A DNA stretch of 64,000 nucleotides from positions 3,423,001 through 3,487,000 of the forward strand of contig NZ_JAUOEO010000001.1 of the NCBI RefSeq assembly GCF_030540825.1. The letters run 5' to 3'. This document shows positions 26,569-34,931 of this stretch, in pieces. A model generated the notes under the pieces. It was not told the DNA's origin, ran no database searches, and saw nothing but the letters and a program-made list of their open reading frames with translations. The stretch is from Flavivirga spongiicola. Its GTDB lineage: Bacteria; Bacteroidota; Bacteroidia; Flavobacteriales; Flavobacteriaceae. The position numbers and the translations under genes were made by a program. Positions within the stretch are counted from its first letter, which is position 1. Every line of letters begins with the position of its first letter.

Positions 26569-27333
26569 TTAATTTAAAATAGACTTGACAAATTTGTCAA
26601 TACTGTCTATACTTTCATTGGTGACATACTTTACAAATGCACTTCCAATAATGGCGCCTTTAGCATATTGTGTCGCTTGTGTAAAGGTTTGATTATTACT
26701 AATGCCAAATCCAACAATTTGAGGGTTGTCAAGATTCATTTTTGCAATACGTTCAAAGTACTGGGTCTGCTGGTTTCCAAAACCAACTTTAGCTCCCGTT
26801 GTACTGGCACTACTAACCATATAAATAAAACCATTTGAAATGGAATCTATATAGCGAATACGTTCATCACTGGTTTGCGGTGTTATTAAAAACACGTTTG
26901 TTAAGCCATACTTTTCAAAAACAGTCTGATATTTTTCATGATATACATCTACAGGTAAATCGGGGATTATTAAACCATCAATACCAATCTCTTGACATTT
27001 TTTACAAAAAGCTTCAACACCATATTGGAACATAGGGTTAAAGTATCCCATAATAATTAAAGGAATATTAACCGATTTTCTAATGTCTTTTAATTGATCG
27101 AACAGCACTTCGGTTGTCATACCATTTTTTAAAGCTTGTGTGGAACTTGCTTGAATGGTTGGACCATCTGCTAAGGGATCACTAAAAGGTAATCCTATTT
27201 CGATCATATCAACCCCATTTTTTTCTAAATCTTGAATGATGGAAACGGTGTCATTAATACCTGGATAACCTGCTGTAAAGTATATAGAAAGTAACTTTTT
27301 ATCTTCTTGTAGTTTTTGATTTATTCTGTTCAT
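26569..27333 (-). CDS. trpA: Tryptophan synthase alpha chain
   Basis: This 254-residue TIM-barrel enzyme cleaves indole-3-glycerol phosphate to indole and glyceraldehyde 3-phosphate. MIEIGLPFSDPLADGPTIQ holds the catalytic Glu, and GLIIPDLP the catalytic Asp. GFGISN and GAIIGSAFVK form the phosphate site. It is the last gene of the trp operon and is separated from trpB by a GIY-YIG gene and two REP-like palindromes. Confidence 0.97.
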   Translation of the reverse strand: MNRINQKLQEDKKLLSIYFTAGYPGINDTVSIIQDLEKNGVDMIEIGLPFSDPLADGPTIQASSTQALKNGMTTEVLFDQLKDIRKSVNIPLIIMGYFNPMFQYGVEAFCKKCQEIGIDGLIIPDLPVDVYHEKYQTVFEKYGLTNVFLITPQTSDERIRYIDSISNGFIYMVSSASTTGAKVGFGNQQTQYFERIAKMNLDNPQIVGFGISNNQTFTQATQYAKGAIIGSAFVKYVTNESIDSIDKFVKSILN

Positions 27334-27353
27334 TATAAATGAATAGTTTTTTC

Positions 27354-27373
27354 ATTTCCGCGAAGGCGGAAAT
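27354..27373. repeat. REP-like palindrome between trpA and the GIY-YIG gene
   Basis: The perfect stem ATTTCCGC/GCGGAAAT with loop GAAG is followed by CTG. It is the left bracket of the GIY-YIG gene; an imperfect inverted relative lies at 27689-27710. Confidence 0.75.
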
Positions 27374-27390
27374 CTGTTTAATATTTATTT

Positions 27391-27675
27391 TTAAATATAT
27401 TCTGAAAGGTCTTTCCAATCAGGGTTTATACTGTTTATTAGATTGATTTTCCATTCTCGATTCCACTTTTTTATTTGTCTTTCTCTTTTTATAGAATTAT
27501 TCACATATTTGGTTGTCTCAAAATAAACTAACTTGTCTAGATTGTATTTTCCGGTAAAACTTTTTAAACTATTATTTTTATGTTGTATTAAACGTTGTTT
27601 TAATTGTTTTGATCTACCGATATATAATGTCGTATGATTTTTATTAGTTAATATGTAAATATAATGGATGTCCAT
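27391..27675 (-). CDS. GIY-YIG nuclease domain protein inside the trp operon
   Basis: The protein has 94 residues. HYIYILTNKNHTTLYIGRS at the N-terminus is the GIY-YIG motif (YIYIL...LYIGRS). LKQRLIQHK with its Arg and YFETTKYVNNSIKRERQIKKW with the conserved Glu follow. It is a single-domain UvrC-like nuclease protein. It has no link to tryptophan synthesis and lies between trpB and trpA, bracketed by related palindromes in opposite orientation (27354-27373 and 27689-27710). It is probably an inserted selfish or accessory unit that stays in the operon because it does not stop transcription. Confidence 0.92.
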   Translation of the reverse strand: MDIHYIYILTNKNHTTLYIGRSKQLKQRLIQHKNNSLKSFTGKYNLDKLVYFETTKYVNNSIKRERQIKKWNREWKINLINSINPDWKDLSEYI

Positions 27676-27688
27676 GGTTTGATGATAA

Positions 27689-27710
27689 GATTTCCATCTT
27701 CACGGAAATA
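27689..27710. repeat. Imperfect REP-like palindrome between GIY-YIG gene and trpB
   Basis: GATTTCC and GGAAATA flank ATCTTCAC. It resembles the palindrome at 27354 in reverse orientation and lies 14 bp upstream of the GIY-YIG start codon. Confidence 0.55.
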
Positions 27711-27717
27711 CAAAAAA

Positions 27718-28899
27718 TCAAAAATTAAAATAATCTATATAGTTTTCTAAATCTTTATCACCACGGCCAGACAAGCTTACCACAACAATATCATCGGGTT
27801 TAAATGTTTTTTGTTCGAAAATAGCTAGTGCATGAGAGCTTTCTATAGCAGGAATAATACCTTCTAATTTACATAGCTCTAATCCGGATTTCATTGCTTC
27901 ATCATCTGTGATTGCCATAAATTCTGCGCGCCCTGTTTTGCATAAATGTGCATGCATAGGGCCAACACCAGGATAATCTAAACCTGCCGAAATAGAGTAG
28001 GGTTCTGTTATTTGACCATCATTAGTTTGCATTAATAAGGTTTTACAACCATGTATAATACCTTCTTTTCCTAAAACAGATGTTGCAGCACTTTCACCGG
28101 AATCAATGCCTAAACCAGCAGCTTCTACAGCAATAATATTAACATCGTCTTCATGTAAATAATGATAATATGTTCCAGCTGCATTACTTCCTCCTCCAAT
28201 ACAAGCAACTACATAATTAGGATTCTCTCTGCCTTCATGTTCTTTTAACTGCCATTTAATCTCTTCTGAAATAACTGATTGAAATTTGGTTACCATGTCC
28301 GGATAGGGATGAGGTCCGATAGCAGAACCTATAATATAATGAGTGTCTACAGGATTGTTGATCCAATCTCGAATAGCTTCGTTGGTGGCGTCTTTTAAGG
28401 TACGGCTTCCAGAAAGTGCAGGTACCACAGTAGCTCCTAACATTTTCATTCTGGCTACATTTGGAGCTTGTCTTTTAATATCGATTTCACCCATGTAAAC
28501 AATACATTCCAATCCCATTAAAGCACAAACGGTAGCCGTTGCAACACCATGTTGCCCTGCCCCGGTTTCAGCAATAATACGATGCTTACCTAAGCGTTTA
28601 GCCATGAGTATTTGACCAATAGTATTGTTTATTTTATGCGCTCCTGTATGGTTTAAATCCTCTCGTTTTAAATAAATTTTAGTTTTATATTTTTCTGAAA
28701 GGCGTGCTGCAAAGTAGAGAGGGGAAGGGCGTCCCACATAATCTTTTAAAAGTTGATCAAACTCTTTTTGAAACTCAGGTTCGGCCATCACTTTAAGGTA
28801 GTTTTGGCGTAATTCTTCTACATTTGGATATAGCATTTCAGGAATGTATGCCCCTCCAAATTCACCGTAATACCCTTTTTCATTTACGTTATAATTCAT
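27718..28899 (-). CDS. trpB: Tryptophan synthase beta chain
   Basis: This 393-residue PLP enzyme joins indole and serine. The PLP lysine is Lys89 in [20 protein letters not shown], the phosphate-binding GGGSNAAGT and the C-terminal LSGRGDKD are standard blocks. The sequence is of the TrpB1 type that works with TrpA. It lies downstream of trpF with two palindromes in the 69-bp gap. Confidence 0.98.
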   Translation of the reverse strand: MNYNVNEKGYYGEFGGAYIPEMLYPNVEELRQNYLKVMAEPEFQKEFDQLLKDYVGRPSPLYFAARLSEKYKTKIYLKREDLNHTGAHKINNTIGQILMAKRLGKHRIIAETGAGQHGVATATVCALMGLECIVYMGEIDIKRQAPNVARMKMLGATVVPALSGSRTLKDATNEAIRDWINNPVDTHYIIGSAIGPHPYPDMVTKFQSVISEEIKWQLKEHEGRENPNYVVACIGGGSNAAGTYYHYLHEDDVNIIAVEAAGLGIDSGESAATSVLGKEGIIHGCKTLLMQTNDGQITEPYSISAGLDYPGVGPMHAHLCKTGRAEFMAITDDEAMKSGLELCKLEGIIPAIESSHALAIFEQKTFKPDDIVVVSLSGRGDKDLENYIDYFNF

Positions 28900-28910
28900 A
28901 ATTTTTTGTC

Positions 28911-28981
28911 ATTCCCTCGAAGGAGGGAATCTGTTTAATTTTAGTTATAATTTATAATGGATTCCGCATCAAGTGCGGAAT
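28911..28981. repeat. Inverted pair of REP-like palindromes (REPIN-like) between trpB and trpF
   Basis: The hairpin ATTCCCTC-GAAG-GAGGGAAT at 28911-28930 and the hairpin ATTCCGCA-TCAAG-TGCGGAAT at 28961-28981 face each other. The unit begins with TGTCATTCC and ends with GGAATGACA. It overlaps the 3' end of trpF, whose stop begins at 28969. Confidence 0.7.
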
Positions 28982-29757
28982 GACAAATGTTTTTTAAACT
29001 CTTTTAATTTCTCAATATTTTTCAATCCAGGTTCTATTTCGAATTTACTGTTTATATCTAAGGCATAGCAATACTTTGAAGCCTCACTTTGTTTGAATTT
29101 CTTGATATCTTCAATTTGATCTAAACCAATACCACCACTTAAAAAGAAAGGTTTGGTTGATGGGTAATTATTTAATACGTTCCAATCGAAAGTATAACCA
29201 TTGCCTCCAGGTAATTTTCCTTTCGTATCGAATAAAAAATAATCGCAAACGTCTTCATAAGGTTTTAAAACTTCAAAATTGAATTCGTCTTTGATTGAGA
29301 ATACTTTGATTATCTCAACTTGAACTGGCTTCAGGTTATTTTTGTGAGATGCTGAAATGAGTTCAGCATGATGATCTGTCTCTTTGGATGAAATTACCAC
29401 GTCGCTCTGCTCCTCGTAATGACATCTCAATTTTAAACAGTATTCTGGTGATTCTTTCCCATGTAATTGAACTGCCTGAAGTTGATGCGTATTTATTTGT
29501 TCGATAACGTCTTCTAAATTTTCATTTACAAAAACGCCCACTTTTTTAATAGATTCTAGTAATTCTGGAATGTTGCCATCAAAATGTCTTGCAGATTTTT
29601 TATAAAATATAAACCCAAGATAATCTGGTTGCAAATCTGCAACTTGACTTATATTATCTTTATATTTCATTCCACAAACTTTTAGCCTCACCCCAACCCT
29701 CTCCGAAGGAGAGGAGGCTTTTTTTGTTTGAGATATGTTTCTTCTTTCTTTTTTCAT
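28969..29757 (-). CDS. trpF: Phosphoribosylanthranilate isomerase with translated repeat insertions
   Basis: The protein has 262 residues, against a usual TrpF length of about 205-220. The catalytic Cys is in KVCGM (about residue 28) and the catalytic Asp in FLFDTKG, so activity is plausible. Two extra parts explain the length. One is an N-terminal extension of about 25 residues encoded by the palindrome region at 29698-29714 (reads SSPSERVGVRL). The other is an internal insert of about 30 residues (HYEEQSDVVISSKETDH and AELISAS) encoded by repeats at 29349-29424. The C-terminus overlaps another palindrome. The barrel strand order around the insert (EYCLKL ... EIIKVFSI) shows that it sits in a loop. 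Confidence 0.93.
   Translation of the reverse strand: MKKERRNISQTKKASSPSERVGVRLKVCGMKYKDNISQVADLQPDYLGFIFYKKSARHFDGNIPELLESIKKVGVFVNENLEDVIEQINTHQLQAVQLHGKESPEYCLKLRCHYEEQSDVVISSKETDHHAELISASHKNNLKPVQVEIIKVFSIKDEFNFEVLKPYEDVCDYFLFDTKGKLPGGNGYTFDWNVLNNYPSTKPFFLSGGIGLDQIEDIKKFKQSEASKYCYALDINSKFEIEPGLKNIEKLKEFKKHLSFRT
29349..29424. repeat. Two REP-like sequences translated inside trpF
   Basis: The hairpin ATGCTGAA-ATGAG-TTCAGCAT lies at 29349-29369. The adjacent segment at about 29384-29424 carries the TGTCATTACGAGG-type repeat (minus-strand sense GATGTCATTACGAGGAGC). Both are of a kind usually found between genes; here they keep the reading frame. Confidence 0.7.
29698..29714. repeat. REP-like palindrome at the trpF N-terminus
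   Basis: CCTCTCC-GAA-GGAGAGG, followed on the minus strand by GTTGGGGTGAGG, a common intergenic repeat context. It is read as codons between the ATG at 29757 and the conserved KVCGM block. Confidence 0.65.
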
Positions 29758-29770
29758 TAGAGTAAGTGTT

Positions 29771-29787
29771 CTCCTCCAAAGGAGGAG
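29771..29787. repeat. REP-like palindrome between trpC and trpF
   Basis: CTCCTCC-AAA-GGAGGAG lies directly after the trpC stop codon, within the 30-bp trpC-trpF gap. Confidence 0.65.
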
Positions 29788-30570
29788 TTAGAGGAGACTC
29801 TCTATAAATTGTTTTGCACTTTCACCTGCATTATCTGTTTTCATAAAGTTTTCTCCTATTAGAAAACCCTGATAGCCATAAGGCTTTAATTCTTTAATAG
29901 CTTCAATATTGCTAATACCACTTTCTGAAACTTTTACAAAATCATTTGGAATAAGAGCACTTAATGTTTTGCTAGTTTCTAAACTAACTTCAAATGTTTT
30001 TAAATTTCTATTATTCACACCTAACATATCCAACGAAGGCATCACAGATTTATGTAATTCTTCTTCGTTATGAACTTCTAACAAAACATCTAAATTCAAA
30101 CGTTTTGCAAATTCTGAAAATTGCTTTATTTCTTCTCTGGTTAAAATGGCTGCTATCAATAAAATAACATCTGCACCATAGGCTTTTGCTTCTAATAATT
30201 GATATTCATCTATGATAAATTCTTTACGGAGTAAAGGTAAATGACAACTTGCCCTGGCAGTTAATAAATCGTCTAAAGAACCTCCAAAATATTTTCCATC
30301 AGTTAAGACTGACATACCACAAACACCAGCATCTTCATAACCTTTTGCGACATCTTGAACGTTTAGACTTTGATTTATTACTGATTTTGATGGCGAACGC
30401 CTTTTATGTTCTGCAATAATCCCTGAGTCGCTATGTCGTAAATTGTTAGCAAGAGAAATTGTTTCTCTTTCAAACAAAATAGATTGCTCTAATTGAGTTA
30501 CTGGAATGAGGCCTTTACGAAGTGTAACTTCCTCACGTTTATCTTTTACTATTTTATCTAATATTGTCAT
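29788..30570 (-). CDS. trpC: Indole-3-glycerol phosphate synthase
   Basis: This 260-residue TIM-barrel enzyme closes the indole ring from CdRP. The start MTILDKIVKDKREEV is typical. IIAEHKRRSPSKS holds the catalytic Glu/Lys pair. LLRKEFIIDEYQ, LLEVHNEEE, GVNNRNLKTF and VSESGI are conserved blocks. The standalone TrpC is not fused to TrpF. It lies 67 bp after trpD, with short CAGTGTTCAGT-type repeats in the gap (about 30572-30610). Confidence 0.97.
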   Translation of the reverse strand: MTILDKIVKDKREEVTLRKGLIPVTQLEQSILFERETISLANNLRHSDSGIIAEHKRRSPSKSVINQSLNVQDVAKGYEDAGVCGMSVLTDGKYFGGSLDDLLTARASCHLPLLRKEFIIDEYQLLEAKAYGADVILLIAAILTREEIKQFSEFAKRLNLDVLLEVHNEEELHKSVMPSLDMLGVNNRNLKTFEVSLETSKTLSALIPNDFVKVSESGISNIEAIKELKPYGYQGFLIGENFMKTDNAGESAKQFIESLL

Positions 30571-30637
30571 TGTTCAGTGTTCAGTAATCAGTGTTCAGTT
30601 GGCAGTGGGAAAAACTGCTTACTACTTCTGCATACTA

Positions 30638-31630
30638 TTATTTACTCATTTCTATTAATGTATCTAAACTCGCTTTTGCTTTCCCTGAAAGCAACGACTC
30701 TTTTGCTTGCTCAAACCCTTCTTTATGACTAATTTGTTTCGTGGTTGCTATGGCTAAACCAGCATTAGCACAAACGACATTATTCTGAGGTTCGGTCCCT
30801 TTCCCCTGAATAACATTTATGAATATTTTAGCGGCATCTTCTACAGTATTTCCTCCAAAAATAGATTCTTGAGTGATGGCAGATATTCCTAAATCTTCAG
30901 GCGAAAACATCGTTTCAGAATTATTAGAAATTACTTTGGTGTTTCCAGTTAAAGAAATTTCATCATAACCATCTAATGCATGAACGATACTATAATTTTT
31001 GTCTGTATTTTGATATAAATAGCCGTATAAACGTAACAATTCTAAATTGAAGACACCTACCATTTGGTTTTTAGGAAATGATGGGTTTACCATAGGCCCC
31101 AACATATTAAAAAATGTTTTGACGCCTAATTCGCGACGAATAGGCGCTACGTTTTTCATAGCTGGATGGAACAATGGCGCATGTAAAACACAGATACCGG
31201 CTTTATCAATAGATCGTTTTAAGAAATCTTCATCATTAGAAAATTTAATACCTAAATACTCCATAACGTTTGAAGATCCACAAGCAGAAGATACTCCATA
31301 ATTACCGTGTTTAGCTACGTTAATGCCAGCTCCGGCAGATACAAATGATGATAAGGTTGAGATGTTAAAGGTGTCTTTTCCATCGCCACCAGTGCCACAT
31401 AAATCAATAGCATTAAAGTCTTTTAAATCTATGGCAATACATAACTCTAACAAAGCATCTCTAAAACCACGTAATTCTTCAAGGGTGATGCTTCGCATCA
31501 TAAAGACCGTCAGGAAAGATGCAATCTGACTTTGGTTGTACATACCATTAGATATGTTTACCAGTACTTGTTTTGCTTCTTCACTTGAGATGCTTTCGTG
31601 ATTAATAAGTCTGTTTAATAAGTTTTTCAT
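30638..31630 (-). CDS. trpD: Anthranilate phosphoribosyltransferase
   Basis: This 330-residue enzyme transfers phosphoribose from PRPP to anthranilate. The PRPP loop DLCGTGGDGKDTFNIST lies at about 76-92, with KHGNYGVSSACGSSNVME and HPAMKNVAPIRRELGVKTFFN following. It is a separate protein from TrpG. The 121-bp gap to trpG carries GCACTGCTCACTGCTCACTG-like tandem repeats (about 31709-31735) and a CTCTCC...GGAGAG palindrome. Confidence 0.97.
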   Translation of the reverse strand: MKNLLNRLINHESISSEEAKQVLVNISNGMYNQSQIASFLTVFMMRSITLEELRGFRDALLELCIAIDLKDFNAIDLCGTGGDGKDTFNISTLSSFVSAGAGINVAKHGNYGVSSACGSSNVMEYLGIKFSNDEDFLKRSIDKAGICVLHAPLFHPAMKNVAPIRRELGVKTFFNMLGPMVNPSFPKNQMVGVFNLELLRLYGYLYQNTDKNYSIVHALDGYDEISLTGNTKVISNNSETMFSPEDLGISAITQESIFGGNTVEDAAKIFINVIQGKGTEPQNNVVCANAGLAIATTKQISHKEGFEQAKESLLSGKAKASLDTLIEMSK

Positions 31631-31751
31631 AAGCTCTCTCTGTCATTTTACGATACCTCTCCCAAAAGGAGAGAAATGTTTTGATTAATTTGTGTTTTTC
31701 GTTTGAGTAAGCACTGCTCACTGCTCACTGCATACTGTTTAGTACCGATAG

Positions 31752-32318
31752 CTAACTATTCAACCAGTTTTCTAATATTTTTTTTCCGTCTGGTGTTAAT
31801 ACCGATTCTGGGTGGTATTGTACGCCTTTTACATCGTAGGCTTTATGGCGCAAAGACATCACTTGTCCGTTTTCATCAAATGAAGTGGCTTCCAAACTAT
31901 CCGGTAAATTAGGGTTGACAACCCAGGAATGATACCTACCAACTTCTATGTTTTTTCCTAAACCGTTAAAAATAGGTTCATCATCAACACTAATGGTCAC
32001 ATTTGTTGAAACTCCATGATATACCTCGTCTAAGTTTATTAGTGACCCTCCAAATACTTCACCAATAGCTTGCTGCCCTAAACAAACTCCTAAAATACTT
32101 TTAGTAGGAGCATACCTTTTAATAATTGGTTTTAATAGACCAGCCTCATCTGGAATACCAGGTCCTGGAGATAATAGAATTTTATCGTAAGGTTCTACAT
32201 CATCTAAAACCAATTTATCGTTTCTAACAACAGTGACATCACAATTTAAATCTTCTAGATAATGAACTAGATTGTATGTAAAACTGTCGTAATTATCTAT
32301 AACTAATACTTTCGTCAT
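31752..32318 (-). CDS. trpG: Anthranilate synthase component II (glutamine amidotransferase)
   Basis: This 188-residue class I amidotransferase supplies ammonia to TrpE. The nucleophile is Cys79 in GVCLGQQ, the catalytic His-Glu lie in YHPES near residue 167, and LSPGPG forms the oxyanion region. It may also serve para-aminobenzoate synthesis, as in many bacteria with one such subunit. It lies 284 bp after trpE, a gap containing a REP-like palindrome. Confidence 0.97.
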   Translation of the reverse strand: MTKVLVIDNYDSFTYNLVHYLEDLNCDVTVVRNDKLVLDDVEPYDKILLSPGPGIPDEAGLLKPIIKRYAPTKSILGVCLGQQAIGEVFGGSLINLDEVYHGVSTNVTISVDDEPIFNGLGKNIEVGRYHSWVVNPNLPDSLEATSFDENGQVMSLRHKAYDVKGVQYHPESVLTPDGKKILENWLNS

Positions 32319-32602
32319 TTTTTTTCATTCCTGCGAAGGCAGGAATCTGCTTTTTAGTTAAACTTTTTTCTTTGTTCATTTTGTCTTGATACAAAACGAA
32401 CCAAAAAATCATATCAAAATTAGGAAATTGCTAAAGCATCATTCGTTTTCGGAATTACGTGCTTAAAGCTTCGCTTTGCATCTCCATTCCTTCACTCATT
32501 ATTTCTTGATTTTGACTTTTCCGACTGTGTCGGAATTTCAAGATTGATTTATATTTTAAGTTTCTATTTATATATTTTATTCTTTAATTTACGTCAATCG
32601 TC
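32319..32602. other. trpE-trpG gap filled with repeat sequence
   Basis: The gap holds the palindrome ATTCCTGC-GAAG-GCAGGAAT at 32327-32346 and a TTGTTCATTTTGTCTTGATA / ACAAAACGAACC tract near 32372-32402 that resembles a common flavobacterial intergenic repeat. A TTCCGAC/GTCGGAA hairpin lies at about 32518-32535. No gene is visible. It lies inside the trp operon. Confidence 0.6.
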
Positions 32603-34006
32603 TCATATCTCTTCAGCTAATTTAATAGCCTTTGTTAATGCTCCTAATTTATTATATACCTCTTGTAATTCGTTTTCTGGATTAGATTTTGAAACTAACC
32701 CTGCACCAGCTTGCCAATGTAATTTGTGATTTTTACTTAAAAAGGTTCTAATCATAATGGCGTGATTAAAATTACCTTCAAAGTCCATAAAACCAATAGC
32801 CCCACCATAAAAAGAGCGGCTTGTTTTTTCGTATTGTTCAATAAGTTGCATCGCTCTGTGCTTTGGTGCACCACTTAACGTACCTGCAGGAAATGTATCG
32901 GCAACGACTTGCATAGTTGATGTGTCTTTGTGTTTTTGGCCAGTAACTTTGCTTACTAGATGAATAACGTGTGAGAAAAACTGAACTTCTCTATAAGTAT
33001 CTACGGTAACATGGCTTCCGTGTCTGCTTAAATCATTTCTTGCTAAGTCCACTAGCATAACATGCTCCGCATTTTCTTTATCATCTTTTACCAATTGTTT
33101 TGCTAATTCGGCATCTTGAGAATCATTTCCAGTTCTTTTGAATGTTCCAGCTATGGGATGAATCTCAGCTTTATCATCACTCACAATAAGTTGTGCTTCC
33201 GGCGAGCTACCAAAAATCTTAAAGTTTCCGTAATCAAAATAGAACAGGTATGGTGAAGGGTTTATACTTCTTAATGCGCGATATACATTAAACTCATCAC
33301 CTTTAAATTCTTGTGTAAAGTTTTTAGATAATACTAATTGAAATACATCACCTCGCGCACAGTGTTTTTTTGCTAGCTCTACATGTGTTTTATATTCATC
33401 ATCTGCTAAATTAGACGTGATGTCTCCTTTTGAATAAAAATTGTATGAAGCAAAATTTTTAACCTTGATAAGGTGATCTATTTCATCAATATTACTTTCT
33501 GTATTATGACAATGTGCAAAAATGTAGGCTTCGTTTTTATGATGATTTATAGCAATGATGTTCTGATAAACCGCATAATAAACATCAGGGATATTTATTG
33601 AATTATCTTTTTTTGAAATCTCAACATCTTCAAAATAACGTACAGCATCATAAGCTAAATAACCAAAAATACCGTTGTTTATAAACTTAAAATCGGTGTC
33701 TGAATTAACCTCAAATCGTTTTGTGAATTGATGTATTTCTTCAGAGACATCCATACGATCCGTTATTTTGCTTTCTAATGAACTTCCGTCAGGAAACATT
33801 TGACTAATGAAGTCATTTTCAACCTTAATAGAAGCTATTGGGTTAAAACAGATATAAGAAAAACTGTTATCGTTAGCATGGTAGTCACTACTCTCAAGTA
33901 ATATGCTATTAGGGTATTTATCTCTAATTTTAAGATATATACTTACAGGCGTAATAGTGTCTGCTAGTATTTTTTTGTAGTGTGTGTATAAACTATATTT
34001 TGTCAT
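32603..34006 (-). CDS. trpE: Anthranilate synthase component I
   Basis: This 467-residue chorismate-binding enzyme has the C-terminal core blocks FQLVLSKNFTQEF, PSPYLFYFDYG, GSSPEAQLIV, HPIAGTFKRTG, ENAEHVMLVDLARNDL, FPAGTLSGAPKHRAMQLI and GGAIGFMDFEGNFNHAIMIRT. The N-terminal part carries SSDYHANDNSFSYICFNP, near the Trp feedback site (LLES motif, SILLESSDYH). It is the first gene of the operon, preceded by an attenuator. Confidence 0.97.
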   Translation of the reverse strand: MTKYSLYTHYKKILADTITPVSIYLKIRDKYPNSILLESSDYHANDNSFSYICFNPIASIKVENDFISQMFPDGSSLESKITDRMDVSEEIHQFTKRFEVNSDTDFKFINNGIFGYLAYDAVRYFEDVEISKKDNSINIPDVYYAVYQNIIAINHHKNEAYIFAHCHNTESNIDEIDHLIKVKNFASYNFYSKGDITSNLADDEYKTHVELAKKHCARGDVFQLVLSKNFTQEFKGDEFNVYRALRSINPSPYLFYFDYGNFKIFGSSPEAQLIVSDDKAEIHPIAGTFKRTGNDSQDAELAKQLVKDDKENAEHVMLVDLARNDLSRHGSHVTVDTYREVQFFSHVIHLVSKVTGQKHKDTSTMQVVADTFPAGTLSGAPKHRAMQLIEQYEKTSRSFYGGAIGFMDFEGNFNHAIMIRTFLSKNHKLHWQAGAGLVSKSNPENELQEVYNKLGALTKAIKLAEEI

Positions 34007-34038
34007 TAGTCTGAATTTATTTCAGTAATTTTTTAATT

Positions 34039-34073
34039 AAAAAAAGGCTTGTCGTGAATGACAAGCCTTTTTT
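34039..34073 (-). terminator. trp attenuator terminator
   Basis: On the minus strand a stem AAAAAGGCTTGTC / GACAAGCCTTTTT with a short loop is followed by a T-run. It lies 34 bp upstream of trpE and 34 bp downstream of the leader peptide stop. It is the classical position for transcription attenuation. Confidence 0.85.
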
Positions 34074-34106
34074 GATATTTTAAGTTTTAAATATACTAGG
34101 TTTCCT

Positions 34107-34163
34107 TCACGAACGTAAGTTTCTGAAGTTCCACCACCAAGCATTATTTAAAATTGTATTCAT
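34107..34163 (-). CDS. trpL: trp operon leader peptide with three consecutive Trp codons
   Basis: The 18-residue peptide MNTILNNAWWWNFRNLRS starts at ATG 34163 and ends with TGA. Three adjacent TGG codons precede the attenuator hairpin. Ribosome stalling at these codons when charged tRNA-Trp is scarce would prevent terminator formation. It is well below normal gene-calling size and was found by reading the leader region. Confidence 0.85.
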   Translation of the reverse strand: MNTILNNAWWWNFRNLRS

Positions 34164-34288
34164 TTTTACTTTTTGTTGGTTCAAATATAGAAATGAAAAT
34201 ATAAATACGCAATAGTTTGAAACATTTTTTATATAAAAGTTTGTTAAACTATAATATAGACATTGAAGTATTAATTAAATTTAAGGTT

Positions 34289-34834
34289 ATGAAATTAAAA
34301 TTACTAATTGTTGCAATATTGATAATAACAAGTTGCAAGCATGAGAAAAAAAGGGTTGCAGATAGTCGAGATATCACTAAGCAGGAAGTTAGCGATGAAA
34401 TGAATTTGAGTGATGTTGTATTAGAGGTTTATGATTATAATGGTTTTGAAAAATTCTTGAATAAGAAAGATGATAAAATATATGTCATTAATTTTTGGGC
34501 TACCTGGTGTGCGCCATGTGTTAAAGAGTTGCCATATTTTGAAAAGCTAAATTCGCAATACAATGATAAAAATGTTGAAGTTATTTTGGTGAGTTTAGAT
34601 TTTCCACATTTATATGAATCTAAGCTAAAACCATTTATAAAAAAAAGAAAATTAAAATCTAAAGTAATTGCCTTAGATGATGTGGATATGAATTCATGGA
34701 TCCCAAAAGTAAATAAAGATTGGTCTGGATCTATACCAGCAACTATTATATATAAAAATGATGACAATAAATTTTTTGAGCAATCATTTACTTATGAAGC
34801 ATTAGAGACAGAAGTTAAACATTTTTTAAATTAA
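34289..34834 (+). CDS. TlpA-like thiol-disulfide oxidoreductase, lipoprotein
   Basis: The protein has 181 residues from ATG 34289, which has a TAAGG sequence before it and gives a clean lipoprotein signal MKLKLLIVAILIITSC. An upstream in-frame ATG at 34217 would bury this signal. The thioredoxin-fold domain has the redox motif WCAPC (in FWATWCAPCVKELPYF) and a cis-Pro in SIPATIIY. It would reduce or shuttle disulfides in the periplasm. It is followed by a second thioredoxin-fold gene 97 bp downstream. Confidence 0.9.
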   Translation: MKLKLLIVAILIITSCKHEKKRVADSRDITKQEVSDEMNLSDVVLEVYDYNGFEKFLNKKDDKIYVINFWATWCAPCVKELPYFEKLNSQYNDKNVEVILVSLDFPHLYESKLKPFIKKRKLKSKVIALDDVDMNSWIPKVNKDWSGSIPATIIYKNDDNKFFEQSFTYEALETEVKHFLN

Positions 34835-34931
34835 ATATTATGGAATCCCATAATAAGCATTTGACGAGCAACGGTTAGTATAATCGATATAATTAAAAGG
34901 TTACTAAGAATTAATTAAAAATTTTAAATAG

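Noticed and set aside
34217..34288. N-terminal extension of the TlpA-like protein
   Set aside because: The lipoprotein signal starts at the ATG at 34289; the extra 24 residues would precede it and hide the signal.
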